Notes under the pieces: model-generated
Database searches by the model: none
What the model saw: the letters and a program-made list of their open reading frames with translations, nothing else
Told to the model about the DNA's origin: nothing
Translations under genes and position numbers: made by a program
Assembly: GCA_019279435.1 (NCBI GenBank)
Contig: JAAALK010000080.1
Span: 28,302,778 to 28,366,777 of the forward strand
Direction: 5' to 3'
Source of the DNA: Zizania palustris
Taxonomy: Eukaryota; Streptophyta; Magnoliopsida; Poales; Poaceae
Length of the DNA stretch: 64,000 nucleotides
Part shown: one piece after another, positions 56,001-64,000 of the stretch
How positions within the stretch are numbered: position 1 is the first letter of the stretch
Layout: every line of letters begins with the position of its first letter

Positions 56001-59000
56001 TGAACACAGGAGGGCAGTGTCCCTGAGATGAGCATCAATTTATTGCTGAAATAATTCAAATAAGACAATCCGACATATTTTTACTTACCTAAAGACCGTT
56101 TTAGATCTAATCTGGCAATTACTAAGGCACCCTTTGAGTACACTTGAAGAAGCAATTTCTGAAGAATCCACATGGTTAGCCTGTAGAACACAAGAAACAA
56201 TTATGAGTTCAGGAAGCTTGAAGCTAAAGTTACACAAAATTAGTAGCAACATTAAGTGGCTGAACAGCCAACTATGTTATGAGTTTTTGTACTACTGAGG
56301 AATCAAATGTGTTTTCTCTAAAAAAAAGGAATCAAATGTGTCACACTAGACCACAGTTTAATCTAACAGGTTTTTTGAACATCGCAGAACCAGCCCATTT
56401 GGACAATACCTCTTGAAACTCTGTATGCATCATGCTCCCTTCACCATTTATTCTCTGACCAAGAGGATCTTCTGGAGGTCTTTTCCTACGCACTGGAGAA
56501 TATCTATACCCTGAGGATCCAATGGCACCATTCAGAGCAACATTGGCTGCTTGTTGAATGTTATTTCGATCTGATGAGTTATCCCCTTGAATTACAGCCA
56601 GTAGCTCTTCACTTCCTTCAAAATTTTTGCAATCCTGACATTTACAATTCTTGGAGCAAAGAATATTTGCTTGGAAGCATTCACAGTACTTCTTGAGACA
56701 TCCTGACTTCTTGCAATGGCAACCTTTATTATGCTTTGGAAGAGAAGGTGGTGCTCCAGCATCATCCTGATGGCCAATTAAGATTAATTAAATGAATAAA
56801 AATGAATCACATCAATAAAAATGTCTATTATAAATTTACTGGACCAAAAATATATGAGAAGAGAGTTTGATAATTCAAAAGAAAAGAATCAAGGAATAAA
56901 CCAGGCCAACTGAAACACAAAGCATAATATAACTGATTTACATTTGGTGGGCAGTGCAGAAGAGTTTAGTTTATAACACAGAATGAAAATACAAAATGTG
57001 AGATATTAGACATTTTTCATATTAATGGTTTTTTAGGTTAACCAGAGAGGCTTCTACCGAGGGTTGTATATTAAAAGGTAAGTGACCCAAAAGACCAAAA
57101 AGTTATACAAAAAGTGAGGGGGAGATACATAGGGGGGGGGGAGGGGTAGAAAATATAACAGGACTAGAGCTGATTCAACCATAAGTAGTAGAGCTTTGTG
57201 TTCTGATAATCTGACAGATTGATTGGTGAGTTCTTGCTTGAAGTTTTTTTTCAATTGCTCAAGTTAGCTCTCTGCGGCTCAGAGATAACGCAAATTCTGT
57301 GCTTCCAAAATGGTCCAGGCGCCAGTCATAAAAGCCTCCATGAAAAAAAACATCCTCTGAAATCAGCTTTTGAAGCAGAGAGCATGTCATAAAAGGGCAC
57401 TGCCGGGTTCCAGAAGATGCCAATGCGCTGCCAGCATTCCATGCTCAAAGGACAAGTAAAGAAAAGATGATAGGCTGTCTCTTCCAGATTTTGGCTGCAG
57501 AGAACGCAACTAAAGTTATTGTTCTCAATCTTGAACTTCTTTCATGATAGGCTGTGTTTCCTATTAATGGTTGATGCCACGTGTCTTCCTATTTATCACC
57601 TACTGAGTACTGACCTGCCCACCATCTAGAATGCACAGGGACTGATCAAATTGTTTGTTATGATTGAAGCACCAGTACCATACACCATGGAGAATCTAAA
57701 ACAAAGATCAGCGAGTCTATGGATAACATTTTGTAAATAAACTAATGTTGGGAAAATAGCAGATTTGCCCTAAAGTTGAGCTACACTTGCTGAAATACCC
57801 CATAGTTGGTGTGACTTGCAAATTTGCCCCATACTTGATGGGGATGGTTGCTGATTTACCCCACCCAGGAATTTCTTCTCATTTCCCTTTTTTATCCTCA
57901 TTTTCCAGCGCAAGATGTACCATTCTGCCCCTGTTCATCGTGATTCTGGCAGGGGCGGCAGATGCAGTGGGCGCCGCCGGGCGACGACGGAGACATGCGA
58001 GGCGCGCGGGGCTAGCAAGGGCGACGCGCGGGGTCGTCGCGGCGGCACGCGAGGCCGCCGGGGGCGCTGGCTACGGCGTGCAAGTTTGTCACGGCGACAC
58101 ACGAGACCGACGGGGGCACTGACTACGACACGCGGGGTCTTCGGCGGTAGCACGGGAGGTCGATGGAGCTACACGGGAGGCCGATGGAGCTAGCGACGAC
58201 GGCGTGTGGGGTCTTCGGCAGAGCTAGCAACAGCGGCGCGTGGGGTATTCGGCACGAGGGACGCGGGATGCAATGTCACCGCCGGCCGGCGGCTGTGCGG
58301 GCTGCAGGATTGCTGGAAATGGTGGAGAAAAGATAAGTGACAAGGGCAGAGCGGGTATTTCATAGGCTAAAACATGAGGAAAAAAAGATAAATGTGAAGA
58401 AATTACAATTGGGGCAAATCAGCAACCATCCCTATCAAGTACGGGGCAAATTTGCAAGTCACACAACTATGGGGTATTTCAGCAAGTGTAGCTCAACTTT
58501 GGGGCAAATCTGCCATTTTCCCTACTTAAAAACAGATTTCATCTGATAAGCACCAGTGGCATTTTCAAATAGAGGTTGTTGTTATTGTTATGTATCTCCG
58601 ATTCAATGAGCAGTGTTTCTTGAGAATTGAGATACAAATAGAACATTTGTTCTCTGCAAACTATTGGTCAAATGCAGAAATTCAGTTCAGGACTTGCAAA
58701 CTTATAAATGACCATTTATGTAAGCAGTTTAGTTCTGTTTAATAGGGAATATTAAAAGACTATATGTTGTAACTAGCATAGCAACACATAAAAAAAAAGA
58801 TATCGGTGCATCCTGTGTCATGTTTTAACTTTTAATGCAACCAATGATATTGTTGTTTAGTTGCTTTTTTTTGCCAGCCTAGCAAGAAAGACTGCAGACC
58901 AACAATTTTTAATGCTGCAAAAGGATAAAATAAGCTAGCGACCAGCAAAGGGAATATTCGTGACATTCTAGCTGCTTTTTGCAAGGTTCAGAAAGCACAA

Positions 59001-62000
59001 ACTCTGTTTTGTTCCAGCATTTGTTCTACGTTATGCATCATAGGAGTTACTTATAAGCACACCTTGTAAGGCACATAAAAATAAGCAAGTACAAGTGCAG
59101 GACTAACACACTGTATATGCCATAAGTTTTATTATCTATGTTATATAACCTAGGGTATCTATTGTTCTAGATATTGCAAAAACACATGGTGCACATAAAA
59201 CATTCAATTAGAGGAAAGCATGTACCTTTTGAACAGTAAGAGTATTTGAACCATTTTCAATCTTAGGTTGAAAGGCTTTTGGATTCCGTTGCTTCGTACT
59301 GTAAATAGCCACCTGCCTAGCGCTTTCATTCTCAACTTTATTTCCACATTGTTTACAATTGCAGCCATCACAATAAAGACCTGCAGCAAAACACTCACAG
59401 TACCTAACAAATGAATATGATGTTAGTACAGGATGACCCGTTTGAAAATAAATGTCCTCATTTTTTTTAAAGTAAACAAGATTGTTCAACTAACAATATG
59501 AAACACCAAACTCTGGAATATAACATTAACGTAGAAAAGAAAAAGGCATTCATTTGGTGCAAAAAAAAGTTGAAAACAAAGCATACCATTGACCAAATAG
59601 ATAAATCTGCAACTTTCGTTTCAAAAATAATTAAAATTGTATTGATCTTCTTACTACCAAAGAATGGTGTATTTTTTATAATTCCTATTTGCCCAAGGAC
59701 TACACAGTACACACACCATTTTGGACCAGAAGGCATTGACCATTTGTCCACAGTCCATGCCCCGCTTTATTGGAAATTACTCATACGACCGATTGTCTAG
59801 TAATAAGGACAAGGCTGATGGAGGAAACTAACATACTAGAACTGATCGTGATAATCAACTACTTGACATCTTGAAAATAAGATCCAGTTTTCTTTCAAAC
59901 TGGTGAAGTCATTTTAGTTAATCTTGGCACAATGATAACCATCTTTGCATGTACAAGTATGCATGCTATTAACCTACACTAAATCATTTTGGGCAAATTG
60001 ATCATTTGCCATCCCAAACTTTGGGCTTCAACTATTTGCCACCACAAACTTTGGCTTCGATTATTTGACACCCTAAACTTTGCCCACTTTGATTCTTTGC
60101 TACTTTGCCTAGTTTAATTGCTTTTAATTTTGTTTACCAGTGTTAGAAAAATCGGTGATCGATAGCTGATCGGTCGACCACCGAGTAATGATTAATCGGT
60201 TAATCGGGGATTAACTGAATTAATCGGTCAACCTATTAATCGGTCAATAAATAATTAAATAATATATTACCTGCCTATTTTTCTATCTCTTTCTCTTTTA
60301 TTGTATCTCCTCACAGCCCCTTACTTTTTACCTGCCTGTTTTCTGCATATTTTTTTATCTCTTTTACTTTATCTATCTCATTGCACCTGCCCCCAACTGC
60401 CTCAGTGTTAGCACTGCCCAAGACTGCTCTCTCTCCACTACCCATCCCGCATACACTACCTCTCTTGTTCTCTCTCCTATCTCCTTCTCCCTTTTCTCTA
60501 CTGAAAAGCAAATGCCGGAAACAGTTTAATCCAACGAGCCCGATGGCGGCGGCCTGGATTTGGCGGCGGACGACTGCGCTCGCGCGGACGGCGCGCAGAC
60601 GACGCGCGGACAGCTCGCTGTAGGGCGCAGAAAAGCGGGGACGAGGCACGGACGACGCAGAAGAAGCAGGGGCGAGGTGCGGACGGCGGATGGCGGGGAC
60701 GCGGCGCTGGATCTGCCAAGCTGGGCATGTCTCCATCCAGATCTGGTGTGCGCAGGAAAGAGGGAAAAGGGGAAAAGTGTGCAGGAGAGAGGGAAAGTGC
60801 TGGGTGGGGTGTGCAAAATCCCATTTTTCTGTACCGGACCGATTAATCGGTGCCACCGATTAATCACCGATTAATCGGGTTGACCACCGATTAATCGGGT
60901 TGACTGACCGATTAATCGGTTCACCGATTTCTGGCCGATTTTCCTGTAAATTAAATGGACTGGGGCCGATCACCGATTAATCGGCCGATTAATCGGCTGA
61001 TCGGCCGATTTTTTCAACACTGTTGTTTACTCAATTTATCCAATGTGAAAAAACAAGCTTGCCCTCATTTCCAAATAATATCAATGAATTCCCTATCGCT
61101 CGAGAGTCAAGGTCACCTGCCACTGCTGCCCAATGCCATCCCTTGCTCTGCCCTGCTAATGCAGTAACGCCTCCTTGCTTGGGCCCATCTCTGCTGGTTG
61201 AGCCACTGCTCGATGCCGTCCTCACCACCCCTGCCTCCATTCATTGATATTGTTTGGAGATGAGGGCAAATTTGTCTTTTCACAATGGATAAAATGAGTA
61301 AACAGAATTAAAGATAATTAAAATGGGCAAAGTGGCAAATAATCAAATTGTGAAAAGTTTAGGGTGGCAAATAGTCAAACCCAAAGTTCACGGTGACAAA
61401 TAGTCAAAACCCAAAGTTTGGGGTGGCAAATGATCAATCTTCCTGTCGTTTTTAAGTTTTTTTCTTTCAACATTTGACAGGCATAGCTCGATCAAATTTT
61501 CATGTGCTAGTAAACTCACAGCTTTAGACATTGTGAATTTTTGCAATTACAATGCTTCTTTTTCTTTGTTGGAGGAGCAATCTTAGTTTCATCTATTGGC
61601 TTCCTGAAAAAAAATGAAAAAACATTAGTAAAACAAGTCATTTGCAAATGCAATATTGTGCTTGCTTTTGTGATCTCCAACAAGTAACAACATGACTGAT
61701 GAGTTGAACAATAAAATGTCTTTTCCAAGCAATTGATAATACTGTGGAAGTTCATTTCTGGTAAAAAAAATTGGAGAATACAGACGTCTCTATTGTAACA
61801 GCGAGATCATTTCTATTGATTCTTTCCATATGCACTTTGAGCTGTATGGCCCACAAACTCTATACAACAAGAATACCCATGCTTTCAAAACGAAGCACGG
61901 TACATTTACCACCAGGAAATGGATCACTGTGATACATATATAGCATACATTTACCACTGGAATTTGTAGTAATTCAAAATTGAATTTCTGAAACATCTAA

Positions 62001-62495
62001 TATCACCAAAAGCAAAACAGTGAAACCCTGATGATCATATCACAAATTTGGTACAAACCGTACAGTCAAGTAGTGTGTCTAACACTACACTTCCACATCA
62101 AAATTAACATCACCTCCACAGCACTATCTAACCACCCTAAAAGAACTACTCAACGTCGATTCGTTTCGTCTTCCGGCCTCCGATATAAAACTACATAAAA
62201 CTTTTGAAAAGAAAACTTGAAGCCCCTCGATTGAGATATCCCCTTAACACCAACACACAATAAATCGAAACAGTAGGTTCGAAGCTCAAACAAACTAATT
62301 TACTCACATAGGCGTGAAGGCCATTGGCCACGGCCTCGGCGAAGGCATCGCAGGGTGCAGTGTGGCCGCCGGTTTCAGCTGCGGCTGCTGCGGTTGCGGT
62401 GGCACCTTCAGCTCACCGGCAGGTGCGGGTGCGGGTGCGGGTGGGCGCGCGGACGCCGTTGGCTGCAGCTGCTGTTGCGTCTGCTGGTCCATCAT
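53034..62495 (-). CDS. TSO1/tesmin-like CXC (CPP family) DNA-binding protein
   Basis: Eight coding exons: 62495-62308, 61603-61520, 59403-59226, 56766-56410, 56180-56089, 55200-55097, 54008-53706, 53206-53034 (stop TGA/TCA complement at 53034). All introns have GT…AG ends and all joins keep frame, giving 492 residues. Pro/Gln-rich N-terminus; CXC domain 1 from C81 to C110 ([16 protein letters not shown]); linker with the conserved RNPKAF; CXC domain 2 from C166 to C196 ([16 protein letters not shown]). An acidic C-terminal half follows. Two CXC domains joined by RNPxAF define the CPP/LIN54-like family, which binds TTYGAA-type (CHR-like) DNA and in plants acts in DREAM-type repression and cell-division control. 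The two CXC halves are split over exons 2-3. All cysteines are present, so the gene looks functional despite about 8 kb of transposon-filled introns. Confidence 0.9.
54290..54900. mobile_element. Possible degenerate hAT-like insertion in intron 6
   Basis: Left TTGTTCCTTCAATATTTTTGG and right CCAAACCGAAAAG…GAACAGCCCA read (after reverse complement) as loosely inverted ends with TGTTC and TTGGTTTG. No clear 8-bp duplication. Low confidence. Confidence 0.3.
55398..55719 (-). repeat. Solo LTR in intron 5 of the CXC gene
   Basis: 322 bp, minus strand TGTCATGATCG…CACGTGACA, flanked by the 5-bp duplication ATTAA (55393-55397 and 55720-55724). A TATA box (CTATATAAACAG, minus strand, about 55592-55603) supports the LTR reading and orientation. 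No internal region remains, so it arose by recombination between the two LTRs. Confidence 0.85.
57750..58522. mobile_element. Long-TIR element in intron 3, possible Pack-MULE
   Basis: Arms of about 135 bp (57750-57885 and 58385-58522) are inverted; they share GGGAAAAT, GCAGATTTGCCC, AAAGTTGAGCTACACTTGCT and CTTGCAAATTTGCCC. The centre (57900-58330) is GC-rich (GGCGCCGCCGGGCGACGACG) against an AT-rich intron, as in elements that have taken up host DNA. GGGAAAA ends and long TIRs suggest a Mutator-like element, but a 9-bp duplication was not found. Confidence 0.65.
59991..61443. mobile_element. Outer long-TIR (Mutator-like) element in intron 2
   Basis: Arms of about 115 bp (59991-60110 and 61330-61443) are inverted: GATCATTTGCC, CCAAACTTTGGG and CACC(C/A)TAAACTTT in the left match GGCAAATGATC, CCCAAAGTTTGG and AAGTTTAGGGTGG in the right. 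Each arm holds three tandem variants of a unit like ATTTGCCACCCTAAACTTTGGG. Flanks AATCATTTT and TGTCGTTTT match at 6 of 9 positions, a possible decayed 9-bp duplication. The hAT element at 60138 interrupts it. Confidence 0.7.
60138..61022. mobile_element. Non-autonomous hAT element, 885 bp, nested
   Basis: Ends CAGTGTTAGAAAAATCGG and CCGATTTTTTCAACACTG are inverted (one or two mismatches). An exact 8-bp duplication TTGTTTAC flanks it (60130-60137 and 61023-61030), the hAT signature. Subterminal zones (60150-60250 and 60835-61005) are packed with ATTAATCGG / CCGATTAATC. The interior (60260-60830) has a pyrimidine-rich part and a GC-rich part, possibly captured. No transposase. Confidence 0.9.
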
Positions 62496-63150
62496 CCGTC
62501 GGAAATTCCACCGGCCCTAGGTTCACCGATTCAGCCACATAAAGCACTCGAGGAGTCCTAAAGATCGAATCTTTGAGCGCTCCTCGCCGGAATTGACGCA
62601 GCTCTGGATCAAGGAGCCAAGAACTCTGGCTCCCAGCTGGAAAAGCCCAAAAGCGAGGGAAAAAAAGAGGACTGGGCTAAATCCAACAGCTCGAATTCGA
62701 CATGGAGATGGAGAAGGATTCGGAGTGATGGAATCCGAGGTGAAATTTGCGCCTCGTGTGGATTTGGGGCGGAGGTGGAGGTGGGGGGAGGAGAAGCTGA
62801 TGGCAAACGCAGGAGGTTTGTTTGGGCTGTTTTTGAATCTCTCAGGGTAAATATTTCTCTCTCACTTTCCTTTTTATCGAAATATTTCGAGTTTTTTTTC
62901 TTCGCTGATTTGAATTCAATAAGAAATTTTGGATTTGATGAATTTGTTTAAGAATATGCTGCACATTTGAACGGCAGATATTAATTTGTCATGGTACGCT
63001 AAGAAAATTTTTCAAAGGACATGAACCATTGATTTGTCATCGGACGGGTGATTGGAGTTATGCTCCAAAGGACATGATTCGTTTAAAAAACGATGAAGAA
63101 CCGTCGAATTCATTGATTATAAGATTAAAATATAGGAATTAACTCTTCCG
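62496..63150. other. 5' flank of the CXC gene
   Basis: 62500-62830 is fairly GC-rich and probably contains the 5' UTR and promoter of the CXC gene; no TATA box is obvious. 62830-63150 is AT-rich and holds nothing recognisable. Confidence 0.4.
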
Positions 63151-63460
63151 TGTTAGGCTCACCCCACCTAGCCAATCCAACCATAAAACATAGGCGTTAT
63201 AGTGGGAGAGGTGAGGGCTTTTATCCATAGTCCAACATTTCCCCTACGACGTGTGAGTCCGGTGTAGCCCACAGCAGGTCTCACCGCGTTATAGTGGGAG
63301 AGGTTGGGGCTGTTATGTAGCCCGCAGCAGGTCTCAGAACACGAAAGAGGTGCAGGGGAAATCGCGCAGCGAAAATGCGTGGCCAGGGGGGTTCGAACCC
63401 ATGACCTTGGCTCTGATACCATGTTAGGCTCACCCCACCTAGCCAACCAAACCATAAAAC
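63151..63460 (-). mobile_element. TRIM/SMART-type miniature LTR retrotransposon, 5' LTR truncated
   Basis: Minus strand: 3' LTR 63237-63151 (87 bp, TGTTGGACTATGG…GAGCCTAACA), preceded by a purine tract GTAGGGGAAA (63238-63247). The primer-binding site TGGTATCAGAGCC is at 63421-63409, directly inside a second LTR end starting at 63422. The second LTR matches for about 39 bases (to 63460) and then stops, so it is truncated. The internal region (about 185 bp) has no coding capacity and contains a duplicated segment (GTTATAGTGGGAGAGGT…CAGCAGGTCTCA). Confidence 0.85.
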
Positions 63461-63609
63461 CTGCCACCATTAATTCCTGCCGAGGTGTTGGTTGTCGTCT
63501 CATCCCCAGTAGCGGCGCGTGCAATGCCTGTGGGCAGGCTAGGTGGCAACTCGCGCACATCAGAGGCGTCGGCGGGCGCTAGCGCAGGGGCCTAACAAGA
63601 ACCAACTAG

Positions 63610-63850
63610 CTTCGGCCGGGGAACGAGTTCATATAGTTTGGGATCAGTTGCTTCTGGGGCATGGAGTTGGCGTTTCAGCACGTTTCCGGTGTGACGCGCA
63701 CCGAGGTGGGCTACAACTAGGGCAACCTCCATGACCCGACCTATGAGGACGTCTGCATCGATGCTACCAATCACAACAAGGTCGTCTGCATCCATTACGA
63801 CCCCATCACCTACAAGTACGACGACCTCCTCGATGTCTTTTGGGCTCGAC
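63610..63850 (+). pseudogene. Broken copy of peptide methionine sulfoxide reductase A
   Basis: The plus frame from 63610 gives SCFWGMELAFQHVSGVTRTE then VGYN, PTYEDVC, HYDPITYKYDDLLDVFWAR, which is the MsrA core: the CFWG catalytic motif (Cys codon 63649-63651), the GYxxG region and the DVFW region. Two TAG stops interrupt it (63634-63636 and 63718-63720), and similarity ends abruptly at about 63850. The C-terminal third is missing. MsrA repairs oxidised methionine; this copy cannot. It starts about 150 bases from the TRIM end. Confidence 0.85.
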
Positions 63851-64000
63851 GACAGCGGCGATTCGGTGTGGGGGCAGTGGGAGGAGGAGCAGCCGTGACG
63901 GCAGCTTGGGAAGTGATTAACGGCAACTGCGAGGAAGAAGACAGTGGAGAGAAGAAGAAGGGTAAGATTGGCAATACGAAAAAATCAACATTCAAAATGA
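63851..64000. other. Right edge
   Basis: GC-rich then purine-rich sequence; no feature recognised. Confidence 0.3.

Noticed and set aside
63385..63421. tRNA gene on the minus strand (GGTTCGAACC with TGGTATCAGAGCC)
   Set aside because: No cloverleaf can be formed; the sequence is the primer-binding site and interior of the TRIM.

Overview
The window looks like nuclear DNA of a grass (Poaceae). The evidence is spliced genes, an intronless M-alpha MADS-box gene, an intronless ABCG half-transporter, a TSO1-like (CPP) gene, and the classic grass transposon mix: SIRE-type copia, a Tat-lineage gypsy element with an antisense ORF, Tourist/Stowaway MITEs, Helitrons ending in CTAG, and a TRIM. It would fit rice or a close relative, but the genus is inferred from general resemblance only.

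Layout. 1-3.5 kb: 5' part of a SIRE-type copia element on the minus strand, next to an older copia remnant (3.56-4.15 kb). 4.1-6.8 kb: AT-rich spacer with a 173-bp duplication and a hairpin MITE. 6808-18439: an 11.6-kb Ty3/gypsy (Tat-type) element on the minus strand with LTRs that read as identical and a CCTAC target duplication. It carries gag, pol (dual RNase H), a 118-bp tandem array, and on the opposite strand a five-exon gene with its own TATA box. 20.77-21.36 kb: type I MADS-box gene. 22073-28862: a complete 6.8-kb copia element on the minus strand (ATTAC target duplication) with an open gag-pol. 29.7-30.9 kb: a possible two-exon gene of unknown function. 31.4-40.9 kb: MITEs, foldback elements, a 1.7-kb Helitron (33886-35561) and a CACTA terminus. 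41153-43009: ABCG transporter, minus strand. 44182-50467: a probable 6.3-kb Helitron carrying an RPA-like exon and pieces of an organellar-type leucyl-tRNA synthetase gene. 53034-62495: an eight-exon TSO1-like CXC gene on the minus strand whose introns hold a solo LTR, two long-TIR elements and a nested hAT element. 63.15-63.85 kb: a TRIM and a broken methionine sulfoxide reductase A copy.

The host genes (MADS, ABCG, CXC) are unrelated in function and share no operon-like logic; most of the window is transposon. The most unusual items are the spliced antisense gene in the gypsy element, where every intron length is a multiple of three, and the Helitron combining an RPA-like exon with a captured tRNA-synthetase pseudogene.
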